Assembly (NCBI GenBank): GCA_007922225.1
Contig: ML679974.1
Span: 2,469,105-2,533,104, forward strand
DNA length: 64,000 nucleotides
Direction of reading: 5' to 3'
DNA from: Emydura subglobosa
Lineage: Eukaryota; Chordata; Testudines; Chelidae
Positions 12,311 through 25,100 of this stretch are shown here, one piece after another. Position 1 is the first letter of the stretch. The number at the start of each line of letters is the position of its first letter. Position numbers and translations under genes: made by a program. The notes below the pieces were generated by a model. The model saw only the letters and a list, made by a program, of their open reading frames with translations, was not told where the DNA came from and searched no databases.

Positions 12311-12379
12311 CTCCACCTAAGGCTGCAGCGCTGAGACCAGCCCTATACAGCACCTCCGCTTTCCTCACCATCGTCACAT

Positions 12380-13250
12380 GACAGCTCCTCCCTCTCCCTG
12401 GCTCGCCCGCGCAGGTCCTGCGCTATCAGAAGCTCAGCACTGCTCACCGCACTGCATACTGGGAAACGCCAATCCCACAGGCCACACCCCTTCCCGGATG
12501 CCTATCGAAGGTAATTCCATACCTTGGCCCCCGCCCTCAATTATCGCCATTGGCCTCTCTCGGCCAATCAGCGCCTTTCGATTTGTACTCGCTCCAGCCC
12601 CGCGTACGGGGGCCGGATCCCGCCTCTCCCCTTGCGTTCGGGTTACGTCACCCTCCGCACGCTGCGCTCTGGTTGGCCAGCGGTGCCTTGGCCCTTCCTC
12701 TCGCCTCGCGCCCGTTCGCCGCCGGCCAATGGAGCGGTTTGTTTGGGATCGGAGAGGGGGGTGGGACGTGTCGGCCTGCGCTCAGCTGGCTCCCCCCCTC
12801 CCCAAGCCTCCCGCCTGCCGGCCGTGTTCACTTAGCTGCCGCCGCCACCGCCGCCGGCCTCAGGGCGACGAGGAAGCGGAACCGCGGCCGGGACCCTTGT
12901 ACGCCGTCCGCTGCGGGGCCGAGTTCCAGGGCTGCCGCTCGGGCCGGGGGACCTGAGGACCCACGGGGAGCAGTCTGCTGCGCCGGCCGGGGGTAGAGGC
13001 CGTGGTTGGGGGACCCTGGGGAGCAGGCTTCATCTCTTCGGCCGAGCACAGAGGTTGCAGCAGGACCAACGGGTGCGGGGGGAGAGGCGTGGGGACAGCT
13101 GGAGCCGGATGATTTTGGGGTGCCTAAGCAGCTGCACGAGCTGGCGGATTCGGGGTGCAACTGGGGTACCCCGGGCTGCAGGAGTCAGAAGATCAGCCGG
13201 AAAACCTGGGGCTCAAAGGCTGCAGCGGGGCATTGATGCATCAGGTAACG
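12380..13250 (+). promoter_or_regulatory. CRAMP1: CpG-island promoter of CRAMP1
   Basis: The sequence changes abruptly from AT-rich to strongly GC- and CpG-rich DNA 2-3 kb upstream of the first coding exons. It carries several CCAAT boxes or inverted ones (CCAAT at 12469-12473, 12564-12568 and 12726-12730; ATTGG at 12549-12553), which suits NF-Y. There is no obvious TATA box, as is normal for housekeeping chromatin genes. Transcription start and the non-coding first exon are not defined; possible donors are cag|gtaacg near 13242 and caa|gtaagt at 13670. The long open frames on both strands here are expected from GC content and are not called as genes. Confidence 0.82.
12448..12465 (-). promoter_or_regulatory. 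ZNF143/STAF-like binding motif
   Basis: Read on the minus strand this is TTCCCAGTATGCAGTGCG. It fits the known ZNF143 consensus TCCCAGMRTGCMNNGCG with one mismatch (T at the M). Such sites are usual in CpG-island promoters, and it lies a few bases from a CCAAT box. Motif comparison is by eye. Confidence 0.5.
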
Positions 13251-13352
13251 CTTCATTAGGATCTGGGGCCTGTAGTGTGATCTGGAGTGGGGGGTGTCTG
13301 CAGCAGGAAAAGGGGAGTAATTGCGGGGAGCGAAACTTTGCATCCATATTTT

Positions 13353-13377
13353 TGTGTGCGCGCGAGCGCGCGCGTGT
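13353..13377. other. Alternating purine-pyrimidine tract (Z-DNA-prone)
   Basis: 25 bases of TG/CG alternation with one interruption (tgtgtgcgcgcga then gcgcgcgcgtgt), lying at the downstream shoulder of the CpG island. Confidence 0.7.
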
Positions 13378-15227
13378 AGAGCGGCACATTGCTCCGTGGG
13401 ACTTGAAGAATCTGCAGCTGTCTTCCTTTCCCTCCCTCTCATGTGTCTGTGGTTCTAAAAGAAAGGCAGAAGAACCACACATCAACTCCCTGTGAAAACC
13501 CACTTTCCCAGTCGGCAGTGATATTGGGCGAGAAGTGCCCATAGATGAGAGTGTGGCTTTTACCAGAGGAAGGGGCAGTAGAGCATGAAGATATGGAAAA
13601 GCAAAGGCTATAATGGTGTAAAGATCTTTGTTTTAGAAGAAAGGAAAAAAACAGGAATAACGTGGACAAGTAAGTTAGATGACAGGAGCTGGGTGAGTGA
13701 GCTGGGAAGAGAGTTGCAACTGTGATAAGCTTGATAGGTTTTAGTTAGAACAGTTTATAAAAGAAGCTATTGAAAAGTAGGGTTACCCACTTGTTTTTCC
13801 TGATACTGCAATAGACATGCAAACGACAACATACAGATTTTGTTCTGTTGGGAAGGGTACGTTTTCTTCCCTGTTGCCGTGGCTGTTAGAGGGATGTATC
13901 CCTTTAATTTGTGATCATAAAATAGACGGGTGGGCTTTTAACCACCCTCTTTCAACCAAAGGAATTGAAACCCGTTTAGATATCATACATCCCTAGTCCT
14001 ATTGGTAGGTAAAGTTTTGAGTACAGACTGTGAATTGGCTTGTTGTCTGTAGTTGAGATGGTTTGGTAGCTTACTACGTTTTAATGTGTATTAGGGTTTA
14101 ACTGCCTTGATGTGGTTCAATCCAGTTGTGTACCCTGTTGACAGAGACCATTGCCCAGAATAATTGTACACCAGTAAATATAACAGTTGAATTTAAAGCA
14201 CAGAGAGAAAAATATGTACTTTTAATGTCATCCTTTTTAAAATAAAATGACCATACTATAAAATAGTCGTGCAGCCAACTGACTCCTTTTTAAAATGCAT
14301 TATGTTTGTGTCTGCTTTTTCTGTATTCACTTCCATATGTATTAAACATTTTAGATTTGTTGTTACTTGGAATTTTATTAACTTCTTGGTAGTTTTTCTT
14401 AATTGAAGTTGGAGTGTGTTTTCTGGTATTGTGATAAGGTAGTTGCATTGCTATTGCTGATTCGTTCTGTTTTACCGTAGTATGGCTTCTTTCTTGAAAG
14501 GTGTAGTCTTGTTGTTTTTAGATATAGAGTCTACTAATTTTCTCTTCTGTAAAAGTTAAATTTGCTAAAGTCTTAGTGATTAATATTATTGTCTAAAGCC
14601 TTTCGTGTATAGTGTGATATTGTCCACTGAATTAAAAAAAAAATTGAGCAGATTTATGAACAAAATGAGTGGTCAGGCTAACAGCTACAGTGGGTCCAAA
14701 TGTCAACATTGGAATTAAAGACGGTGTGTAATGTATTTCATTGGCAGCAGAGCCCAGTTAAGTAGACTTGTAACAAATAATGTGCTTGAACTCTTTACTT
14801 GGCAAAGTGGTTGCAGTATCTGTTTGAGCTGCACGCTTTTCTTTGGGGTTGAAAAAAAACGACAGCAAATGCTTGGATCTGAGCGTTTTGTGGGCTTTTT
14901 GTTGGGGTGGGGGCTTAGGATAAGTATTAAAAATGATGGAAGTTGATGACGAAGCAAGCAAAGTTCATGGCTTTGGAAAGCCAAATCCTCTCCTGGTGTG
15001 CCTTTTTTAAAATGCAAACGTTGACAGGAGATCAGCCTCCAAAGCGATGCTGCTTTGCAAAGAGACCAGAGCTTTTGGGTTCATTGTGTACTTGACGATC
15101 TGCCACCTCCCTGGGGGAAAAGTTCCAGCTTAGGGTGAAGCAGAAAGGTGCCTAGTAATTTGGAGGTGGGTGGGGGGGGGAGTTGGAAATCTTTGTAGCC
15201 TTGGCCAGTCCCAGCCCCAGAGAGAGT

Positions 15228-15248
15228 CAGAGAGAGAGAGAGAGAGAG
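15228..15248 (+). repeat. (GA)n microsatellite upstream of the candidate 5' exon
   Basis: About ten GA repeats, with further GAGA-rich sequence on both sides (about 15220-15260), on the sense strand 55-85 bp ahead of the acceptor at 15304. Confidence 0.85.
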
Positions 15249-15304
15249 ACAGAGAGGAGGAGAAGCTGCTGCTGCATCTAGGAATATGAATTTCCCCCCC
15301 TCAG

Positions 15305-15376
15305 CAGGTCGGATCACCTCGGCTCCATGGTGAAGAGAAAGAAGAGCCCCACTGGGCCAGAGGAACAGCACAATGG
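15305..15376 (+). CDS. CRAMP1: Candidate alternative 5' coding exon of CRAMP1 (17 extra residues)
   Basis: A strong acceptor (tttccccccctcag) ends at 15304 and a donor (aatgg|gtagga) begins at 15377, giving a 72-nt exon. It contains an ATG at 15327 followed by MVKRKKSPTGPEEQHN and two bases of a further codon. Splicing to 15826 completes that codon as glycine and runs straight into the canonical MTVKLG in the same frame. Unspliced, the frame stops at once (TAG at 15378-15380). Vertebrate CRAMP1 as I know it starts at MTVKLG, so this could be a longer N-terminus, an alternative isoform, or a 5' UTR exon whose openness is fortuitous. The upstream ATG has a mediocre context (T at -3, G at +4). 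Confidence 0.5.
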
Positions 15377-15825
15377 GTAGGATGGGGTGGGGGCGAGTCA
15401 CTTTTAGGGGCCCTTGTCCCTGCTCTGCGCTCCCCCTGCTCTGCTGGGGGTTTTGGTGGCTGGTTTTCTGTGTGTGTGCCTGTCGAGCGCTTCCAAACGC
15501 CTGAGTTTGACTTGGCAATTTCCCTGCCAAAGGCGCCCCTAATCCCTCCAGGAAGGTGCCAGGGGTCTGCCAGGGGAGCCTGGCTCCCTTTTGCGCTGGT
15601 TTGGGGGGTTTCCTATGGGGCTTTCCCCCTCCTACTCCTCGGCACAGGTTGTTGGGTCGGGACAGCAAACGAAAGGGGATTTAGTAACAAACAACGGCGG
15701 CCATGTTGAGAGGAATTTCTGCAGCTAAACTTCTCCCCTCTCAGCCCAGGGATTTTCCTCCCTCTCTAATGGGGTCTGTGGCTTGACTTTGTGCCCCCCT
15801 CTTTTCTTTCTTTCCTCCCCAACAG

Positions 15826-16178
15826 GATGACAGTGAAGCTGGGAGACAGCAGCGGGGAGGAAGGGCTGAAAAAGCTAGGCAAGCGAGCAGGAGGAGATGA
15901 GGCGTCCCTGGAAGAAGAAGGGGCAGGAAGAGGAGGAGAGGCAGCTCCAGTCAGGAGCAGCACAAAGAAAGAAGAGAAGATTATTAACAACACCACCAAT
16001 AACCCCTCATCCAGCTCCAATTTACCCCAGCCCCCATCCTCTCTCCAGCCCTCCCACAGCCAAGACCAGCATCATTTTCTCAGGTCCAGTGTCAGACCTC
16101 AGAGCAAAAGGTTAAGGAAAGATTCTCAGGCATCCTGTTCAGCTGGCAACAGCAGCAGCATTACTGCAAAAGGAAAAG
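15826..16178 (+). CDS. CRAMP1: CRAMP1 first certain coding exon
   Basis: The acceptor is ctttcctccccaacag|G, the ATG follows at 15827, and the donor is ggaaaag|gtactg (phase 1). It encodes the acidic-basic N-terminus, a Ser/Asn/Pro-rich stretch and the conserved '[18 protein letters not shown]' segment, a likely nuclear localisation region because of the KR and RLRK clusters. The opening MTVKLG is identical to the start of mammalian CRAMP1, which is why I take this ATG as the canonical start. Confidence 0.95.
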
Positions 16179-19100
16179 GTACTGTATTCTGTCACCCCAA
16201 GATACACACAAGAGCAGGGGTGGAGGTGGGGGTCACCTGCACATTTTCTGGGGCTGACACTTTTGTCCTGCAGATGTCATCTTTTGTGGTGGTGGTTTGT
16301 TTTGTTTCTTATAGTGGCTGAATTCCTCTTTGTGTCCCAAGGCTTCAGCTTGAATGCTGCCCACTGTCATGTTTACACTTGCAGAAATGGGTACTTTTGT
16401 TGTGTGCAAGGATATTTTTCCCCTCTCCATTTACTATCAGAGGATATTTCACCCCTGCATTTACTCTGTTTTAATCCTCAGTAAATTCCTTTATTTTGGG
16501 TAGTAAATTAGAATGTGGCAAGATGGGTAATCAGGTGATTAGACACAGAATTGCTAGCATTGGGCTATAACAGAATATTTATTAGGTGTTAGCGGGATAA
16601 TATCTGAAAGACATGTTGCTGTCGTCCCCTGCGAGATAATTTGTGAGACTATTGCAACAAAGAACTGGCTCTTGAAACATGTGAAATGCATATACTGTGA
16701 CTATGTCTAACCATGTTGCCTTAGGTTCTGTGCAGTATCCTCTGCTAGTCTGTAACTAGTTCAGATATGTCCAGGGCACTTAAATGTTAACCCCTTTAAT
16801 TTTTAAATTAGTTATTGTACTTTAGTTCCATGAATGAAAAGATCTTCCTTCATCAGAGCTGTTGCTTTCTTAGATAGATGGAGGAGGCTGAAGGTTATTT
16901 GAGAGACTTGGTATTATTATGTGCTTTCTGTTTGACACCTGGTTCTACAGTTGAATGGTACTTGGATGTAATTTTAGATGCTTTGGGCAATAATACTGAA
17001 GTATTTTTTCATTATTTTGAGGTTAAGTAATGTTTGTAGTTCTCTTAACCTTTTTATTTGTGTAAGCAATTTTTACCTCCATCGGTTAATAAAAATACCT
17101 CAGTACTACTTAAATATGTTTCAGAGGTCACCTCACCTCTTCTTTCGCAAGTACTGAATCTTCACATACTTTGCAGTAGGTAAAAATATTGAGGACCAAT
17201 ACTAGCTTTGTGTTAAAAATAAATAAAATATAGCTTTGCAAGGTAGCATGTCCCATTAGGTGTATTTAAACAAAACTTCAAATATGCCGTGTGGCAGATG
17301 TTTTTGTAAAGTTTATGAAAGTACTTTTTTATAGGTTAGTAAATTCTACTTCATCTTTTAAAGCCCCAGCAAAATCTTTGGTGTCGGTGTAGTATCCAGT
17401 ACTGAGAAGTCTAGATAATTCTCTCCTCATTACACTGAAACAAACAAACAAACAAACAAAAAAAACCCACCAGAACCAAAAAAGCAGAAGAATCCTTGAG
17501 ATGCAGCTAATTATTTTAAGGATTGTGAGTACTATTAATGTGTTTTATCAGTGGGATGTATATGTTCCATAATAAGCATGGTAAGTAAAAAAATAAATAT
17601 AATATACATATACACGCACACATTTTGAAAACAGTGGGATGGCTTGAAATAGGTTTGCTTACACTAAATCAGCAAGCAAACTCCATTTATTTTAAGATTC
17701 ATATCTGAAATTAACAAAATAAAAATATAGACAGTGCAATCTAATGCTAGAATCTTTTCAATAATTAGACAGAGAAACACATCACTGTACCTGACTCTTT
17801 TTTGTCAGGTTTTGGGGAATTTTATTAAATCATTGAGGACAGTCAATAACACATTTCAAATTGAGTTCAGCTAGAACTCCTTTTGGCTAGTTTTGCTGTG
17901 AAGGCATTGGAGGTGGTTCCTCTGATATGGCTGACATATCTGTCAGAATCTTAGAGAATAGAGCTGGGGAATGTGGGATGGTTCCAGATTTGAATTCTTT
18001 ACATCCAAACATGCAGGCTTTGAAAAACGTTATTCGTTTGTCTAAATTCTCTCTGTGCTAATGACATATCTTAGGATCAGAATTTAAAGAGGTTTACATT
18101 TCAAATATAGTACCACACAGTGTGAGCTTCCTGTAGGAAACAAATTGAAGGGAGGAGGCTTTTAAAGAAAGCTGAGTTAAAATTCGCTGGTCTATCCCAC
18201 CTCCCATTTCATACCCAAACCTCTCCACCCCGTCCCCCTCCCCACAAAAAATATGCATCTGAGTTGGTTACAGACACAGTCATCAGCTTGTGATTTGTTG
18301 CAATACTCACATGGGCTTCCTCAAACCTTTGGATCTGCTGTGAGAGCTCAAGACTTTCCATTGCCATGTTGATTCCAAGATGACAGCAGCAAAGTCCATA
18401 TTAGCACTGGCCATTAGAAGTATCTGGTCTGCATCTACATTTGGTCAATATCAGAAATCCACCTTGTGTTATGATCTTACAATAATACACTCATGATTAC
18501 CTTTCAAAATATTCTTAAAGGAGCACTCCTTTCAGAATCCGTAGAAATCTCACTTGGGAAGGTGTGAAGAGGATGTAAGGAGGGAATTTAGCAATGGTAC
18601 AGTCATAAAACATGGCACTTAATTTCTTTTAAATAGTAGCTTGTCACAATGCATTGGTTGGGCCTCATCATTTCTTTCTTATGAGTTACCCTTAAGTGAT
18701 GAGCTTTTGTCTAATTTGTTTACAAATTAGTTTTATTTGTAGTAATTTGTGCTGTTTGGGCATATCATTTTAGTAAACCAATTATATAAATAATAAACTT
18801 TATCTTCATTTATATCCTAAAGTGATAGGGAAAAATAGTTTGACTATCCTTTGAAGAGGAATCAGTGGACTTCAGGGAACTTTTATCCATCCTCTTTCTC
18901 AGATTCTGTTCGGCAAAAGAAAAAGAGCTCTTGGGAACTTTCTTGACTTTAAAATAAGTAGGAACATATTTCCAGTTAGATTCTTGGATTGCAACTCTCG
19001 TACAGTTGTTGCATTTTTCAGTTTATGGCAAAAAGTGACATACGCAGCATCTTGAAGTGAAGCATCAATGCAATTCTCCTTCCTGCTTACTTTTTCACTT

Positions 19101-22100
19101 GCTGAGGGATTTATCTAGTGCACTGTGTGCATCAGATAACTAAATAACCCTTTTGTGAGCATCGTGGCAAAAGTGAACGTGACGTGCTTTGTAGTTTCTG
19201 CCAAATAGTGCAGCTACAGTTTGTGGCAAACTTATGGGGTTTTCATCCTTCACTGTTCAGAGAATGAATAAATGTAAGGAGAGAGTAGCCCTCGGATAGA
19301 TCATCCAAGATAGAAACTTCTTCTGGAAGTTTGGAAGCATCTTACAGTGCTACTGTTCAAATTTTAGCCACAAATCTTCTAGTCCCAATGAACTAAAAGG
19401 TTCTTTGCTTTCTTAGGAATAGTTCCTATGAGTCAGAATGTTGTTCAGCTGAAGGAGTTCATTGAATTAAAATGCTCCATCTTATTAAATATTCTTCTGT
19501 AGCTGGCCTCATAAAATTCACTAGAAAGAAGAACCCTGAATTGAGTCTCAGGCCTCCATGAGTTGCTATTGGACATGTATTAGGGCACTGATTAACTGCT
19601 AACTACATTCGTGTGCGAACAGGAAGCCTTTTTGAGATATTTGATTTTTATCCTGGAGCTTTGAAAATTGATTTCAAAATTAGTTTGTCTGAGGGAATGG
19701 AATGTAGTCTTGATATGATCTAGTGTTTCCTCTTACTTTATATCTCTGGAAAATGAATAGGTTTTAAACAGATATCAGCATAGTCTGACTCCTTTCTCCT
19801 TTCTAATTCAGTCTGTCCCTTCATTCACTCAAACCCTTTCCTTCCTCCCTGTTGACCTGCTCTCATTCATTAGGTGTCCCACATTCATTATTGCTCCCTC
19901 TCCCTTGTTCTGAAAATGACTAGGGAAAAGGAGAGCTCTGCTGTACCTCTCCCATTGCCTCCCAAACAGTAGCACCAAAATGCAGCTTCCTTGCCTGTGC
20001 CTAAGAGGCACAGAGTTGCACATGGTGCATGCTAATAAGGGGAGTGGCTGCACAGCCATGTGGCTTAGAGCAGTGGTTCTCAACCTTTCCAGGCTACTGT
20101 ACCCTTTTCAGGAGTCTGATTTGTCTTGCCTACCCCAAGTTTCACCTCACTTAAAAACTACATGCTTACAGAATCAGACATAAAAATACAAGATTACAGC
20201 ACACTATTACTGAAGAATTATGTACTTTCTCATTTTTACCATATAATTATAAAATAAATCAGCTGGAATATAAATATTGTACTTACATTTCAGTGTATAG
20301 TATATAGAGCAGTATAAACAAGTCATTATCTGTATGAAATGTTAGTTTGTACTGACTTTGCTAGTGCTTTTTACGTTGTCTGTTGGAAAAACTTGGCAAA
20401 TATCTAGATGAGTTGATGTACCTCCTCAAAGACCTCTGCATACCCCCAGGGGTATGTGTACCCCTGGTTGAGAACCAGTGGCTTAGAGGGAACACTGATA
20501 GGAACTGTATGTTCCCATGTAAGGATATAACATTTTTGTGGGTTGAATACCATCATTATAACAACTTAATAAAGAATGCTGTCTAGTGATACTTTTTAAA
20601 ATGAACTATACCTCCCAGACTAGTTGACAGACAATATTTCTATAAATCCCAGCTTTCTTGTATGTACAGCTCAAATAGCTACATTCTGTGTTAAATTTTG
20701 TCATTTAAAAAAAAAACAAAAAAAAAACAAAAAAAAAAACCCAACCTCTTCCAGGCTGAACCCTTGTATGGCAATTACTTTTTATCTGATTGCATTTCCC
20801 CCCAGCCACACTATAAAATCCTGTAAAGGTTGTGTGCAAGGGGAAGAGATTATAGTTGAAGTACTTGCATAAACCTAACAGTACCTCTACCATATCTTAA
20901 ACTTCCTAAGTAATTTGGTATAAAGGAAATACAAATGAGTGCTCACTTGTATGCCTAGTGCTGGTGTCTAAAATGCACACCTCTTCTTAAGCCTTTCTTT
21001 TAATGTGAATACTGATTTACTGTGGGTGGGAGTGTCAGGCCACGTTTATTTAAAATGCTGTACAATGTATGCAGACATGCCATGCCTATGCTAACTATGT
21101 GTATCTGTGCACTTGTTAAAATACGTACTGTATATAGAATGCTTCTTAACATGTTTTTTGTGTATAGTTCCCTGACAGCAATTAGAATTAGACATGCTGA
21201 AACAAGTTCAGCTACACTTTAGCTGTGTGGTTTGTGCCTGTACTGTAGGGGACGGAAGAAGCCCGTTATTAGGCTTCATCTTCATTGGCCATTTAGCTGC
21301 CTTGTTTAAGAGCATAAGAACAGCCATACTGGGTCAGACCAATGGTCCATCTAGCCCAGTGTCCTGTCTTCCAACAGTGGTTAATGCCAGGTGCTTCAGA
21401 GGGAATTAACAGAACAGGTATCATCAAGTGATCCATCCCCTGTTGCCCATTCCCAGCTTCTGGCAAACAGAGGCTAGGGACACTTCAGAGCATGGTTTGA
21501 AACATCAGGTATCAATAGCAAAAATGTGGTGTGGACATATCCAGGGGCTAGTACTGTGTTAGACTTGTACTTCTGAGTGGCCTATGCCATTTACTACAGA
21601 AGGCAAATAGGCTGTAAACTGGTTTTCCCATTACAGGGCAAGTACTCAAACTGAAGCATCTGCCATGTCTGCACAAGTGCCTGTCTTTCATCCTACACCT
21701 AGCTGGAGCTGCTTTTCCATCTCTGGGCAGAAAACAAATCAGATCCAGGCTTCAGCTTTGTAGGGTTGCCATGCAGGTCAGGATGCATTGCTAAATTCCT
21801 GAAATACATGCTTTTCGTGGGGTTAACTGATTAATTTTTTCACTGCAGTGTGTTGTGTTGTATCTGGCCAATGAAAGGATGTTGACTGTGGTTTAACAAA
21901 GGGACTTGTTTGCTTGGAGAGCAGTTAGGAAAAGGTTCGAACATCTGTCTTGTATTTGGTTGCTTTTTTTAACAAGAAAAATATTGCTATGAACATAGCA
22001 GGGTGCATTTGGAACCTTTCTGAAAACTAAACCATAGCACCTTACATAAGTGCACCTGGGCCATTGAGGTAAGTATTTTGTTATGCAACTGTGCTGGACT

Positions 22101-25100
22101 TTTAAAAAACTAATCAAGGACTTGCATAAAACCCTAGAGCCAAGAAGGAATTTCTAGCACAGTCTTTCTAATGCAATCCTTCAGCTAAGAAGTACTTCTG
22201 AAGAAGTTATATGCATCCTAGTGCTACTGATTGCTATAATGAAAGACCAAAACATCTTAAAAAGACTGTTCAAAAAGAATCTTTCCCCATATCTTGGAAG
22301 ATGGTATTCAATAGACATGCTTTATGAAATTGAGACAAAAGCATATTTAACTCTTAATTTTGCCCTGGTTCTATACAAGTATCAATAAAAAGCCACATTC
22401 CTTTTCAACAGAAATACTTGGTACTTGTCAGCTGCCTGCTGAACATCTGACTCTTGAAGGTGGCATGTTGCATACTGTACTTATTTTAATATTGACCTGT
22501 AGAATGCAGATAAGGGGAGCCTAATCTAATGTACATTCAGTTAAGCTGGTACAGGTGAGATTAACTCTGTCAGAAAGTGACCCTTTGTATGTGAAACCCA
22601 TCAGCTGAAGCTGTGAATCTTCTGAATTCTAAAAGGTGCCAGTGTGGGTGTTGGAGACCAAACAGTAAGGTGCAGTTTGGAGCCTGGATGGAAAAACTCA
22701 TCGTGACTAGCCTTGATGAGAGACACTAATGTCTGACTCATCTATCTGATGTGTGCAGCGTTCCATTGTTTGTAACATGCATGTTAGGTTTTGCATTTCA
22801 ATCCTCAAATTTTTTTAGTGCAGTTTTTTAGCAAATTTCCTGTCTTTACACTTCTAAGTAGAACATCTGGATTCTCATATGAAGATCATGTCTATAAAGC
22901 TCAAGTCGCACAAGAGAAAAACTGGCTGTTTTCTGAAGGCCAGACAGTATGCTAAAATTGAGTCCTGTTGAGCCTAATGTGACTCCAGACCTCTTCAGTT
23001 ACCTGTACTTGTTTACCAGGCTAAGTACTAGGCTTTACCAGCAGTCCAGAACCTATAGTGGCTTAAAATTGCACAACTGACTGAGCAGCAGGCCTGGAGA
23101 CCCAGCACGGTAATGATAGGGCCCTGAGCAACAGTCATAGAAGTTTGACATACCAGTAGTAGCAGGCTTATAAATGGGTAGGGACCACTGGACTAACACA
23201 ATGAGTAAACTGAGCCAAAACACCAGTTTTGTAGGGTTCAGATCTGTAGTTTTGTTAGGAGTTGTACTTCAAGGGTCATTGCAAATATCAGTATGTACAG
23301 AAACTTCTGCTTCAAGAACCAAATGCTAGGAACTCTTGCTTCCAAACTCAGTTTTTTCACCTGCTGTGCAAGAGTTCATTCTTCTATGTGCAGGGTAGTG
23401 GAAGGAAGGAATTGTCAGAGGTATGATCATGTGGGATGTCCAGACTTGTGACTCATGTAACTTGATGTCAATAGACAGACCGAGAATAGCCTCTGTGTCT
23501 CATCTGCAATGAACTCCTATAAATATTGTTTATAGAATAGGCACCTACATGAGATTCTGGAAATATTCCTCTTCCTGTATCAGACAACTTTGTAATGATC
23601 CTGGGATGGCAAACTTCAATTCAGCTTTTTGTTTTAATGCTTTGAGTTTCAAATAATTCATTAATGAGAACTTTAAGTGTGTATGTATATGTGTAATATA
23701 TATACCTTGTAAAGCGAGAACTTAAACCATGAATTTCCAGAGGCAAAACATAATGGTGCATTAATACATTTATTTTCTTCAGTTCCTTTTATCCAAAATA
23801 TTTCATAAAACTGTGATGGGGTAATCCACACTGCTGCACTGAAATGCAGCCAGACTAGGGTAGATCATGGCAACCAGCTGGTGAACAGCACTGTGCACAA
23901 TAATGAGGTAGGAGGAGGATTTTGCAAAGGACTCAATAGGACTTGCAAAAGGACTCCTGCTCCTAGGAAGAATGAAATGGGATCTAATGCCTGTGCAGAG
24001 TTGATAGAACATTAGATTTTTTTTAAGATCTTCTTCTCCAAAAGAATTGTGTGATATACTGCATGAAAGTTAATGTATCTATTCTAAGAAGATAAAGGGC
24101 GAAGTTGATCTCTCCAGGAGTAGAACGTGTAGTTTCAGAAAGTCTAGTTATTCCAAACATGAAATGAGAAAGGAAGGATGAGTGAAGCAAGTTTGAACTA
24201 AATATTGTAATATTTAGAAGCTAAATGAATAAAAGTCTCTAAATCCCTCATGGGAAAGAGAGCCTCAATGGAATCATCACTTGCATGTTCTGTTTCATGC
24301 ATATGAGAATTATTTTTTTAAATCTGATTTAATTTATGAAAAATAGCTTTAATTTCTTGTTGGCGTTTTGAGATGCTTAGACTTCATTAGTTTTGCTTTT
24401 CACATTTTAGGATGAAAGTTTTAAGTAACACACATTCAGTGTTGCCTGTAGAAAAATCCTTGATTGAATCTGTGCCTGGCCATTGACTTTTGGGCTGTGG
24501 TGACTAATTGAATTTAGGTGGACACCTAAAAACCATTCATTCAGAAAGTGAAAAGAGGACTGCATTCAAAAGAATACTTCTCTGATTTGAGTCCCACCTC
24601 CTCTTTACTTTAATGGAAGAGTTCACTCTGACAGCTATTAGAGGATAGATTTGAATTCCCTTCTCTTGTTGGCCAGGGGTTTGAAGAGTAGGGGCTTGTC
24701 TACACTTACCTCCGAGATTCAGTGGCAGTCCACCGGAGTTACACAAGCTACTCAAAAAACTTGCGTAACTCTCGTCGACTTACCTGCTTCTGTTCTGCGT
24801 GCCGTCTGCACAGCATTGCGCCAACGGGAACCGCGTTCCCATCGACACAGCACTACGCCACTTGAGAAGGTGGTCTTAATATGTCAATTTCTGGATCGAC
24901 TGAGCGGGTCTTCGCTGACCACTCAGTCGATCTAGAGAAGTCAATCTGATGGCGGTGACTTTGCCGCTATCAGTGTAGACATAGCCTAGGATCTTGATTC
25001 CCAGGGATAGAACCTCTACTTAAATTTTGATAGCTATATTGAAGTCAATGGAACTCTGACATTCATACCAGCAGAGGATCTCCTCTTAAGTTTTTGAGAG

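Larger units (their letters stand above)
13251..15304 (+). other. Presumed 5' UTR/intron 1 region of CRAMP1
   Basis: No coding frame is supported. The interval holds an alternating purine-pyrimidine tract at 13353-13377, AT-rich unique sequence, a G-run near 15173, and a GA microsatellite at about 15228-15248 just ahead of a pyrimidine tract that forms a good splice acceptor at 15304. The start of transcription and the first donor are unresolved. Confidence 0.5.

Noticed and set aside
12378..12996. Overlapping long open frames (up to 192 codons) in several frames
   Set aside because: They lie in the CpG island where stops are rare; no domain, and frames overlap on both strands.
15081..15668. 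195-codon antisense open frame across the candidate 5' exon
   Set aside because: Low-complexity composition opposite GA- and G-rich sequence, no homologous motif recognised.
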